64,000 nucleotides of DNA, from positions 58,641 to 122,640 of the forward strand of contig JAFECJ010000011.1 in assembly GCA_018242205.1 (NCBI GenBank), given 5' to 3'. The stretch comes from Pseudomonadota bacterium (lineage in GTDB: Bacteria; Pseudomonadota; Alphaproteobacteria; Rhizobiales; Xanthobacteraceae). Both the position numbers and the translations under genes were made by a program. Within the stretch, counting starts at the first letter, position 1, and each line of letters starts with the position of its first letter. This document shows positions 56,941-63,860 of the stretch, piece by piece. The notes beneath the pieces were generated by a model, which was given only the letters and a program-made list of their open reading frames with translations, was not told where the DNA came from and made no database searches.

Positions 56941-57046
56941 GTCATTCCGGGGCGCACTGAAGGTGCGAACCCGGAATCCAGAGGCGAGCTTATACATCAA
57001 TTGCTGGATTCCGGGTTCGCTCGCTACGCTCGCGCCCCGGAATGAC
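56941..57046. repeat. 106-bp nested palindromic repeat upstream of rlmE
   Basis: GTCATTCCGGGGCGC (56941-56955) and GCGCCCCGGAATGAC (57032-57046) are perfect 15-base inverse arms; nested inside are AACCCGGAATCCAG and CTGGATTCCGGGTT. It is the best example of the CATTCCGG family also seen at 11297-11384 and 20149-20194. It ends 13 bp upstream of the rlmE start, so it forms part of the leader. Confidence 0.85.
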
Positions 57047-57052
57047 GGCTTA

Positions 57053-57105
57053 GGCCGCCTGCCCACCCCAGACGCCGTCCTGGTGTACCATCTCAACCAG
57101 CTTGC
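57053..57105 (-). pseudogene. Relic copy of the ppx 3' end
   Basis: On the minus strand this reads LVEMVHQDGVWGGQAA and a stop, matching the real ppx C-terminus LVEMMRQDGVWGGQAA at 57834-57890, with about eight base differences over roughly 55 bases by eye. It lacks the rest of the gene. It sits next to rlmE and lies at the far side of the low-GC gene, so it marks where the original ppx 3' end may have been. Confidence 0.75.
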
Positions 57106-57662
57106 CCTTTCGCCGGCAAGACTTGACGGCGCGCTTCGCTCCAGACGTCCAAAAACTGGCGCCTTGTAAGATTGCGGAATTTCTCCTGCGCTCTGGCTGG
57201 AAGGTGGTCCGCCACAAACCTACGCCCCGCGTCGGTAAGAAGATGAGGCTTCTGTATCTGAAGCCACCAGATAAACATCGATTCTTCGTCACTCTGGGGC
57301 TCGCCGGCTAATCCGCGTCCAACAATTGCAAAAAGTATGAAGGCCCAAGTTTTTTCCGGGTCAAACTCAATTTCGCCCTCGGGATCACGATCTGCATGCT
57401 TAAAGAAATATGCTTCTTTCTTTAGAAGAATGTTCCAGTCACTCCGGTATTCGTCTTTGATCCAGTCGGAATCGAATAACAAATCGCGACGATATTTGTC
57501 GCGCTTCTTACTGACAACGTGAAAAACTTCGTAAGCGGCAAATGATAAAGCATGTGCGGATATCGGATCGTCGCCAGAAAACCATAGCCTGATGGCGGTA
57601 CGAAGCTGAGCACTGGCAGCTTGCGCTTTATTGATCTTCATTACCGAAGAAGCAGCTGTCAT
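57093..57662 (-). CDS. Low-GC hypothetical protein in the ppx-rlmE islet, 189 aa
   Basis: Starts at ATG 57662 (MTAASSVMKINKAQAASAQL). The N-terminal half is helical with AIRLWFSGDDPISAHALSFA and a conserved-looking AYEVFHVVSKKRDKYRRDLL; then FFKHADRDPEGEIEFDPEKT; then WAFILFAIVGRGLAGEPQSD with an acidic patch and SMFIWWLQIQKPHLL. The pattern (His in FKHAD, acidic positions) loosely resembles proteins that cradle a metal, but no family is recognised. GC is visibly lower than the surrounding genes. The last codons run into the ppx relic in another frame, so its end is secondary. Confidence 0.7.
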   Translation of the reverse strand: MTAASSVMKINKAQAASAQLRTAIRLWFSGDDPISAHALSFAAYEVFHVVSKKRDKYRRDLLFDSDWIKDEYRSDWNILLKKEAYFFKHADRDPEGEIEFDPEKTWAFILFAIVGRGLAGEPQSDEESMFIWWLQIQKPHLLTDAGRRFVADHLPARAQEKFRNLTRRQFLDVWSEARRQVLPAKGQAG

Positions 57663-57752
57663 CTCGAAGCCCTTGTCCGGATGCGTTTGTAGAAAATCAG
57701 CATCAATGAAACCGATTCGGTAGCCACATGTGCCTTAGAGAATAAGGACAGC

Positions 57753-57812
57753 GAGTCACCCCCTCCGGGTTTGCTAACGCAAACCGACCTCCCCCCTCCA
57801 GTGGGAGGTGAA
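57753..57812. repeat. Hairpin cluster downstream of ppx
   Basis: GGTTTG/CAAACC and ACCTCCC/GGGAGGT form two adjacent hairpins, of the CCCTCCCC-repeat type, at the 3' side of ppx (minus strand). They could terminate the ppx transcript before the islet. Confidence 0.5.
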
Positions 57813-57833
57813 GCGCGCGCGACTTGCGCCTTA

Positions 57834-58970
57834 CTACGCCGCCTGCCCGCCCCAGACGCCATCCTGGCGCATCATCTCGACCAGCATGCCTTCGCGCAGG
57901 CCGCGGTCGGCGACGCGCAGCCGCCGGCACGGGAACGCGCGGCGGATCGCTTCGAGAATGGCGCAACCGGCCAGCACCAGGTCGGCGCGGTCGGCGCCGA
58001 TGCAAGGCGACGCGCAGCGCTCGGCATAGGTCATCGCCAGCAGCCGTTCGAGCACGGCATCGATCTCGTGCGCGCCGAGCCAGCAGCCGTCGACGCGGTT
58101 GCGGTCGTAGCGCTTGAGATCGAGATGCACGCCGGCGATCGTCGTCACCGTGCCCGAGGTGCCGAGCATGTGCACGTCGCCGAGATCGCCGCCGCCGTGC
58201 GCCTGCGCGAACGGCTCGATCAGGCCGGCGATCTCGCGCACCATCGCTTCATAGATGTCGCGCGTCACGTTAAGCCCGCCATAGCGCTCGGCCAGAGTAA
58301 CGACGCCGTGCGGCAGCGAGATCCAGCCCTTGATCTGCGGCGGCGGCGGGCCGCGGCCGTTACTCGGCGCCGGGCCCATGCGCACCAGTTCGGACGAGCC
58401 GCCGCCGATGTCGAACAGCACAACGCCCTGAGCCTGCGGATCGATCAGCGGCGTGCAACTGGTCGCGGCGAGCGCCGCCTCGGTGCCGCGGTCGATCACT
58501 TCGAGTTCGAGGCCGAGCAGCTCGGCGACTTGCGCGCGGAATTCGAGGCCGTTCTCGGCGGCACGGCAGGCTTCGGTCGCCACCAGCCGCGCGCGGGTGA
58601 CGCCGCGGTTGCGCATCTTGTTGCGGCAGATCTCGAGCGCCTCCATCGAGCGCTCGATGGCGGCGTCGCTCAGCCGTCCGGATGCGGAAATGCCTTCGCC
58701 GAGGCGCACGATGCGCGAGAACGCGTCGATGACGCGGAAGCCCTCGCCATTCGGTCGCGCCACCAGCAGGCGGCAATTATTGGTGCCGAGATCGAGCGCG
58801 GCATAAGTCGGCCCGCCACGATCGCTGCCGTTCACAGCCTCGCGCCCACGCTCGCCTGGCGACCGCCGACCCCACCGTGGCTGCTCCATCGGCCGACCCG
58901 GAGGGTCGGCCTTGCGCGCCCGGTCCATAGCGGGGTCGAGGCCTGGGTCATCCCCGGCCTCGCCGCTCAT
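57834..58970 (-). CDS. Ppx/GppA family phosphatase
   Basis: 378 aa from ATG 58970, with GAGAGG upstream; the open frame runs to 59051. ASKHA-type ATPase fold: YAALDLGTNNCRLLVARP at the N-terminal phosphate loop and VVLFDIGGGSSELVRMG for the second, with MLGTSGTVTTIAGVHLD. Exopolyphosphatases and pppGpp phosphatases share this architecture; which activity applies cannot be read. It lacks the E. coli C-terminal HD-like domain, so it is the short form. The last 55 bases recur at 57053-57105. Confidence 0.92.
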   Translation of the reverse strand: MSGEAGDDPGLDPAMDRARKADPPGRPMEQPRWGRRSPGERGREAVNGSDRGGPTYAALDLGTNNCRLLVARPNGEGFRVIDAFSRIVRLGEGISASGRLSDAAIERSMEALEICRNKMRNRGVTRARLVATEACRAAENGLEFRAQVAELLGLELEVIDRGTEAALAATSCTPLIDPQAQGVVLFDIGGGSSELVRMGPAPSNGRGPPPPQIKGWISLPHGVVTLAERYGGLNVTRDIYEAMVREIAGLIEPFAQAHGGGDLGDVHMLGTSGTVTTIAGVHLDLKRYDRNRVDGCWLGAHEIDAVLERLLAMTYAERCASPCIGADRADLVLAGCAILEAIRRAFPCRRLRVADRGLREGMLVEMMRQDGVWGGQAA

Positions 58971-59197
58971 ATCGTAACCTCTCGGCCGCCCCGCCCGTCT
59001 GCCAAAGCCGACTTTGCCTTGAGCCCCACGGGGGAACGGCAAATGTTTCACTTGTCACGAAAAGTGTAACAGCGTCGGGCGGCAGCGCAACCCTGAGGTT
59101 CCGGCGCCCCCGGTTGTCGAAGCCGGCGCAGTGGACTATCTGAGAACGGTAATTCCTCCGCCTCCCGCGCAAAAGCCCCCCGGAAAAGTTATAGGCC

Positions 59198-61564
59198 ATG
59201 GACGACAGAACGACCGAGACCGCCCTCTCCTTGACCAAATTCGGCATCGGCCAGCCGGTGACCCGCAAGGAGGATCCGATCCTGGTCCAGGGCCAGGGCC
59301 GCTACAATGACGACATCAGCCTGCCCAAGCAGGCCTATGCCTGGATGGTGCGCTCCTCCGAGCCGCACGGCATCATCCGCGGCATCGACATCGACGCCGC
59401 CAAGGCGATGCCCGGCGTGCTCGCGGTGCTGACCGGCGCCGACCTCAAGGACTACAACGGCCTCAAATGCTTCCTGCCGATCAAGGGCCGCGACGGCTCG
59501 CCGATCCGCTTCAACCCGCGTCCGGCGCTGGCGACCGACAAGGTGCGCTTCGTCGGCGATCCGGTCGCCTGCGTCATTGCCGAAACGCTGACGCAAGCCA
59601 AGGACGCCGCCGAAGCCGTGGCGCTCGACATCGAGCCTTTGCCCGCGGTGGTTTCGGCGCGCGAGGCCGCCAAGCCCGGCGCGCCGCTGGTCTATGACGA
59701 CATCCCCGGCAACGTCGCCATCGACTTCCAGCACGGCGAACCGGAGAAGGTCGCCGAGGCGCTGAAGAATTCCGCGCATGTCGTGCGCCTGCCGCTGATC
59801 AACCAGCGCCTGCTGGTCGCGGCGATGGAGCCGCGTTCGGCGATCGGCGACTACGACGCCAAGAACGAACACTGGACCCTGCACTCGTCGAGCCAGGGCG
59901 TGTTCGGCATGAAGAACCTGCTCAAGGACGTCCTCAAGGCGCCGGCTGACAAAGTGCGCGTCCTGACCGGCAATGTGGGCGGCTCGTTCGGCATGAAGGC
60001 GACGCCCTATCCGGAATATGTCTGCATCCTGCACGGCTCGAAGCTGCTCGGCCGGCCGGTGAAGTGGACCGACGACCGCTCCGGCTCGTTCGTCTCCGAC
60101 CATCAGGGCCGCGACTACGACATGACCGTCGAGGTCGGCTTCGACAAGACCGGCGTGATCCAGGCCGTGCGTCTGAGCGGCTACGGCAATCTCGGCGCCT
60201 GGTGCGCCTATTTCGGCCCGCTGTTGCCGACGCTCAACGTCACCAAGAACATCATCAGCATGTACAAGACGCCGCTGCTCGAGGTGTCGACCAAGTGCGT
60301 CTACTCGAACACGACCATCGTCTCCGCCTATCGCGGCGCCGGCCGCCCCGAAGGCGCGCTGTCGATCGAGCGCTGCATGGATATCGCCGCGCTCGAGCTC
60401 GGCATCGACCGCTTCGAACTGCGCCGCCGCAATTTCATCAAGCCGAAGGAAATGCCGTTCGCGACGCCGGCCGGCACGACCTATGACTGCGGCGATTTCC
60501 CCGGCCTGTTCAAGCAGGCGTTGGAGGCCGCCGACGTCAAGGGCTTCGCCGCGCGCAAGCGCGCCTCCAAGAAGGCCGGCAAGCTGCGCGGCCTCGGCGT
60601 CGCCTGCTATGTCGAAACCACGGCGCAGATGACGCAGGAGATGGGCGGCATCCGCTTCAACGCCGACGGCACCGTGACCATCGTCACCGGCACGCTCGAC
60701 TACGGCCAGGGCCACGCCTCGGCCTTCGCCCAGGTGCTGAGCGCCAAGCTCGGCATTCCGTTCGACAAGATCAAACTGATGCAGGGCGACAGCGACCAGC
60801 TCGTTACCGGCGGCGGCTCGGGCGGCTCGCGCTCGGCGATGCTGTCCGGCACCGCGGTGTCGGAAGCTTCCGACAAGGTGATCGAGAACGGCAAGCAGAT
60901 CGCCGCCCATGTGCTGGAAGCCTCGGCCAGCGACATCGAGTTCTCAACCGGCACGTTCCGCGTCGCCGGCACCGATCACTCGATCGGCATCATGCAACTC
61001 GCCGAGCGGCTGCGCAGCGGCAGCATCAAATTGCCCGACGGCGTGCCGACCACGCTCGACGTCACCCATGTCACCGAACCGGTGCCGGGCACCTTCCCCA
61101 ACGGCGTTCATGTCACCGAGGTCGAGATCGAAGCCGACACCGGCCTGACGCGCGTCGTGAAGTACAACGCGGTCAACGATTTCGGCACCGTGCTCAACCC
61201 GATGCTGGTCGAAGGCCAGGTGCAGGGCGGCATCGTGCAGGGCCTCGGGCAGGTGCTGCTCGAAGGCCTCGTTTATGACGATGCCGGCCAGCTCGTCACC
61301 GGCTCGTTCATGGACTACGCCATGCCGCGCGCCCACGACGCGCCGATGATCAAGGTCGACAACCGTCCGGTGCCGACCAAGACCAATCCGCTCGGCGCCA
61401 AGGGCTGCGGCGAAGCCGGCACGTCGGGCGGCCTGCCCGCGGTGGCCAATGCCGTGATCGACGCGCTGTCGGAGTTCGGCATCAAGCATCTCGAGATGCC
61501 GATGACGGCGTCGAAGATCTGGGAAGCGATCGAGAAGGCCAAGGCCGCGAAGCCGGCGGCGTGA
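59198..61564 (+). CDS. Xanthine dehydrogenase/CO dehydrogenase-type molybdopterin-binding large subunit
   Basis: 788 aa of the CoxL/XDH large-subunit family. The N-terminal DPILVQGQGRYNDDISLPKQ, the central AYRGAGRPEG and GGSFGMKA motifs, and the C-terminal GCGEAGTSGGLPAVANA with the catalytic Glu are visible. AYRGAGR instead of AYRCSFR places it in the form II (not true CO dehydrogenase) group, so CO oxidation is unlikely. Small and FAD subunits (CoxS, CoxM) are not next to it, so it must pair with subunits elsewhere or is an orphan. Substrate unknown. Confidence 0.9.
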   Translation: MDDRTTETALSLTKFGIGQPVTRKEDPILVQGQGRYNDDISLPKQAYAWMVRSSEPHGIIRGIDIDAAKAMPGVLAVLTGADLKDYNGLKCFLPIKGRDGSPIRFNPRPALATDKVRFVGDPVACVIAETLTQAKDAAEAVALDIEPLPAVVSAREAAKPGAPLVYDDIPGNVAIDFQHGEPEKVAEALKNSAHVVRLPLINQRLLVAAMEPRSAIGDYDAKNEHWTLHSSSQGVFGMKNLLKDVLKAPADKVRVLTGNVGGSFGMKATPYPEYVCILHGSKLLGRPVKWTDDRSGSFVSDHQGRDYDMTVEVGFDKTGVIQAVRLSGYGNLGAWCAYFGPLLPTLNVTKNIISMYKTPLLEVSTKCVYSNTTIVSAYRGAGRPEGALSIERCMDIAALELGIDRFELRRRNFIKPKEMPFATPAGTTYDCGDFPGLFKQALEAADVKGFAARKRASKKAGKLRGLGVACYVETTAQMTQEMGGIRFNADGTVTIVTGTLDYGQGHASAFAQVLSAKLGIPFDKIKLMQGDSDQLVTGGGSGGSRSAMLSGTAVSEASDKVIENGKQIAAHVLEASASDIEFSTGTFRVAGTDHSIGIMQLAERLRSGSIKLPDGVPTTLDVTHVTEPVPGTFPNGVHVTEVEIEADTGLTRVVKYNAVNDFGTVLNPMLVEGQVQGGIVQGLGQVLLEGLVYDDAGQLVTGSFMDYAMPRAHDAPMIKVDNRPVPTKTNPLGAKGCGEAGTSGGLPAVANAVIDALSEFGIKHLEMPMTASKIWEAIEKAKAAKPAA

Positions 61565-61590
61565 GGCGGCGCGGTCTCAACCCTCGACCG

Positions 61591-61690
61591 GCCTCATGGT
61601 GAGGAGCATCGCGCCAGCGATGCGTCTCGAACCATGGTGGCCGCCCCATCCTTCGAGACGCGGCTTAACGGCCGCTCCTCAGGATGAGGC
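61591..61690. repeat. Dispersed palindromic repeat, GGTGAGGAGC family, copy 2
   Basis: Shares CATGGTGAGGAGC, GCGTCTCGAACCATG, CATCCTTCGAGA and GCTCCTCAGGATGAGG with the copy at 19303-19393, in the same order. It lies between the CoxL-like gene and the low-GC islet, close to where the composition changes. Confidence 0.75.
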
Positions 61691-61792
61691 GGGTTGAGCG
61701 CGTACGTGATCGCTCCGTCATGGCCGGGCTTGACCCGACCATCTCGCTCAGGGACGTACGGTGTACGCCAAGCCTAACCACCGCGGAGGCAA

Positions 61793-61972
61793 TCAAACAG
61801 GCTCCAGAAAAACAGGCGATCGCGGCTTCTTCATCGAAATTTGCTTGAACAGCAACAGAACCTCCTCCTCATAGAAGCCCGTTGCCTTTAGTACATTTAT
61901 TGCAGACGATAGCACCTCTGTTGCAACATCATACTTGTCGGGATTTTCCATATAGTCCGGGCGCCTCTTCAT
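61793..61972 (-). CDS. Small protein, 59 aa, divergent from the HNH nuclease gene
   Basis: ATG 61972 is preceded by GGAGG five bases upstream, the best Shine-Dalgarno in the islet, and a longer in-frame start at 62011 would overlap the nuclease start. The protein begins MKRRPDYMENPDKYDVATEV and is followed by LLLFKQISMKKPRSPVF; it is acidic then basic, with one helix predicted. No family recognised. GC is low, like the nuclease. It could be a regulator, an antitoxin or a partner. Confidence 0.6.
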   Translation of the reverse strand: MKRRPDYMENPDKYDVATEVLSSAINVLKATGFYEEEVLLLFKQISMKKPRSPVFLEPV

Positions 61973-62009
61973 GAAGACCTCCGAAGACTGACGAAAGATA
62001 TCTACAATC

Positions 62010-62951
62010 ATGATCAATCTGTTTATTGCAAATACAGATAACTCTTGGTTCGATTTCCTTTCGAAAGATCCACATGTTTCCGAAGCCAACTTTTGGTGGC
62101 CGGGCGAAACGAACTTCCGCGCACTTAAACCAGGAGAACTCCTAGTATTTCGGCTCAAGAGCCCGAGAAACGTTATCGGCGGCTTTGGCGTCTTTAGCAG
62201 CCACTCGTTGCTCCCTATACAAACGGCATGGGAGGCGTTCGGCACAGCAAACGGCTGCCAGTCGGCAGAAGCACTCCGCCTCGCGATTTCACATTTTCGT
62301 CAAACCGCCGCGACAGGGAATACAAACATTGGCTGCACGGTTCTTGTTGAGCCCATATTCCTCCCGCCGGAAATGTGGATCGAACTTCCGGCTTCTTGGT
62401 CACGGGCCATACAGCGAGGAAAACTATATTCAACATCCGAAACTGAAGGAGCCGCGCTATGGCAACGGCTCTTAATGGCTTCGTCGAGCCTGCCACTAAA
62501 TTCAGGTTTCTCAGAGATAAGCCAAGTACCTTTCAGTACGGAAGGAACACCGAGGTATGGCGTACCGACACTGATTACGCCTAGACTGGGCCAAGGCGCA
62601 TTCCGCATTGCCGTTACCGAAGCATACGGACGGCAGTGCGCAATTTCTGGAGGGAAAGTACTTCCAGCTCTCGATGCAGCTCACATCAAGCCTTACGGCG
62701 AAGGCGGATTGCATACTGAGTCCAATGGAATTTTGCTACGGAAAGACATCCACAGTGTATTTGACGCCGGATACGTTACAATTGATGAAGGTCTCCGCTT
62801 CTGTGTAAGCAACAATATTCGAGACATCTTTAATAACGGTGAAGAATACCTTCGTCTTCATGGTAGGCAGCTTCGCATTCCGGACCGACCCAATGCTCGA
62901 CCCGCCGCCGAGTACTTACGTTGGCACAATTCGAATCGCTATGTAGGCTAA
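62010..62951 (+). CDS. HNH endonuclease with putative PUA/EVE-like N-terminal domain
   Basis: 313 aa. The N-terminal part has an EVE/PUA-like pattern (FWWPGETNFRALKPGELLVF at 28-47, then LKSPRNVIGGFGVFS), the kind of domain that reads modified bases. The C-terminal HNH_2-type nuclease contains H225 (DAAHIKPYGEGGLH), N239 (NGILLRKD) and H248 (DIHSVFDAGYV). The EVE-HNH architecture occurs in modification-dependent restriction enzymes such as TagI. GC is low. It probably acts on modified foreign DNA; the N-terminal assignment is by pattern only. Confidence 0.8.
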   Translation: MINLFIANTDNSWFDFLSKDPHVSEANFWWPGETNFRALKPGELLVFRLKSPRNVIGGFGVFSSHSLLPIQTAWEAFGTANGCQSAEALRLAISHFRQTAATGNTNIGCTVLVEPIFLPPEMWIELPASWSRAIQRGKLYSTSETEGAALWQRLLMASSSLPLNSGFSEISQVPFSTEGTPRYGVPTLITPRLGQGAFRIAVTEAYGRQCAISGGKVLPALDAAHIKPYGEGGLHTESNGILLRKDIHSVFDAGYVTIDEGLRFCVSNNIRDIFNNGEEYLRLHGRQLRIPDRPNARPAAEYLRWHNSNRYVG

Positions 62952-63014
62952 GCTGCCCACAGCAACCTACCAGGCGGAATGACCTTGGCGGGACTGCGCT
63001 TTCGCTCTAACCCG

Positions 63015-63119
63015 CTACCCCGCCTTCGCCTCATAATACTTCCGCAGGACCGCATTGATCATGGTCTGATAGTCCTTGCCCTGCGCTCGGAACCAATCCA
63101 ACACATCGGCAAGACTCAC
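63015..63119 (-). CDS. BrnA-like antitoxin fragment
   Basis: GTG 63119, one base after the BrnA stop, opens a 34-aa frame: VSLADVLDWFRAQGKDYQTM and INAVLRKYYEAKAG. This matches the C-terminal helices of BrnA-type ribbon-helix-helix antitoxins (VLDWFRAQG and INAVLR), but the N-terminal beta-strand is missing. Either a degenerate second antitoxin or a reinitiated small protein. Confidence 0.55.
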   Translation of the reverse strand: MSLADVLDWFRAQGKDYQTMINAVLRKYYEAKAG

Positions 63120-63120
63120 C

Positions 63121-63357
63121 CTATCCCTTCTGTTTCTCCGCATAGGCATCGACCAGCGCGCGGATCATGCGCTGATAGGGCACGCGGTGCGCCTTGGCGG
63201 CGCGCTTGAAGTAATCGACGCTGCGGCGCGACAGTTCGATCGTGACCTTGACGTTCTCCTCGCGCGCGACCAACGCGTCCGGCAACGGCAGGAAATCGCT
63301 GACGACGCGCACCTTGCCGATTTCGCCTTCGGCGTACTTAACCGTTTTGCTGCTCAT
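63121..63357 (-). CDS. brnA: BrnA/CopG-type antitoxin
   Basis: 78 aa ribbon-helix-helix protein. The strand and helix region is VKVTIELSRRSVDYFKRAAK then AHRVPYQRMIRALVDAYA. N-terminal 30 residues (SSKTVKYAEGEIGKVRVVSD) would wrap the toxin. It overlaps the 3' end of the BrnT toxin by 20 bases, the normal toxin-first order of this type II system, and represses the operon at palindromes upstream of BrnT. Confidence 0.82.
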   Translation of the reverse strand: MSSKTVKYAEGEIGKVRVVSDFLPLPDALVAREENVKVTIELSRRSVDYFKRAAKAHRVPYQRMIRALVDAYAEKQKG

Positions 63358-63622
63358 AGATCGTCCTTCCCTTACGCCAATAGCCGGCGCCGAAAATGCG
63401 GATGCGCTCGTTCCGCCAAGTGAAGCGCACTGTCATTACGCCGTCGCCGACCCGCCCGAAGCAGAAATAGCGCGGCTCGTCGGCACTGTGGTCTAGGTCC
63501 TCGGCGAAGACGCGGCGCGGGTCGAAGAAAGCGTACTGTGCCAGCGCGAAAGCCACGCCGTGCTTGGCACGGTTCGCCCGATCCTTGGCCGGGTCCCATT
63601 CAAAGGTCGGCTCGCCGGTCAT
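63338..63622 (-). CDS. brnT: BrnT family toxin
   Basis: 94 aa from ATG 63622 (MTGEPTFEWDPAKDRANRAK). BrnT signatures: FEWDPAKDRANRAKHGVAFA, the central FDPRRVFAEDLDHSADEPRY, and VRFTWRNERIRIFGAGYW. BrnT is a RelE-fold ribonuclease that inhibits translation. A typical BrnT has RIISAR near the C-terminus; here RIRIFGAG is altered, so activity may be changed. Upstream frame to 63715 is rejected. Confidence 0.85.
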   Translation of the reverse strand: MTGEPTFEWDPAKDRANRAKHGVAFALAQYAFFDPRRVFAEDLDHSADEPRYFCFGRVGDGVMTVRFTWRNERIRIFGAGYWRKGRTIYEQQNG

Positions 63623-63654
63623 AATATGGGACTTATACCATATTATCTTATGGT
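63621..63654 (-). promoter_or_regulatory. Nested palindromes at the BrnT start, candidate operators
   Basis: ATAATATGG (63621-63629) and CCATATTAT (63638-63646) are perfect 9-base inverse arms, and ACCATA (63637-63642) with TATGGT (63649-63654) forms a second overlapping palindrome. AT-rich and covering the brnT start region, they fit BrnA autoregulation and probably the promoter. Confidence 0.65.
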
Positions 63655-63712
63655 TTGAAAGAGAAAGAAGATTGAAACGCCCCTCTCCCGCCTCGCCGCT
63701 GACGCGGCTCGG

Positions 63713-63739
63713 CACCCCTCTCCCCAGGGGAGAGGGGTG
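63713..63739. repeat. CACCCCTCTCCCC hairpin repeat
   Basis: CACCCCTCTCCCC (63713-63725) and GGGGAGAGGGGTG (63727-63739) are perfect 13-base arms with a single base between. Same family as 27753-27892. Confidence 0.7.
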
Positions 63740-63860
63740 AGAGAGAATGCCACCCCTGTAAATAATTATTCCTAGGACTATTGACTCTCGGACAGACCTA
63801 GCCCTATATTCCCATCTATCCCGCCCCTGCTAGCGAGGGGTGTCTGTACAGCATCTTCAG

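Noticed and set aside
59189..60910. Minus-strand frame of 573 codons opposite the CoxL-like gene
   Set aside because: Shadow of the molybdenum subunit gene; starts and ends do not fit neighbours.
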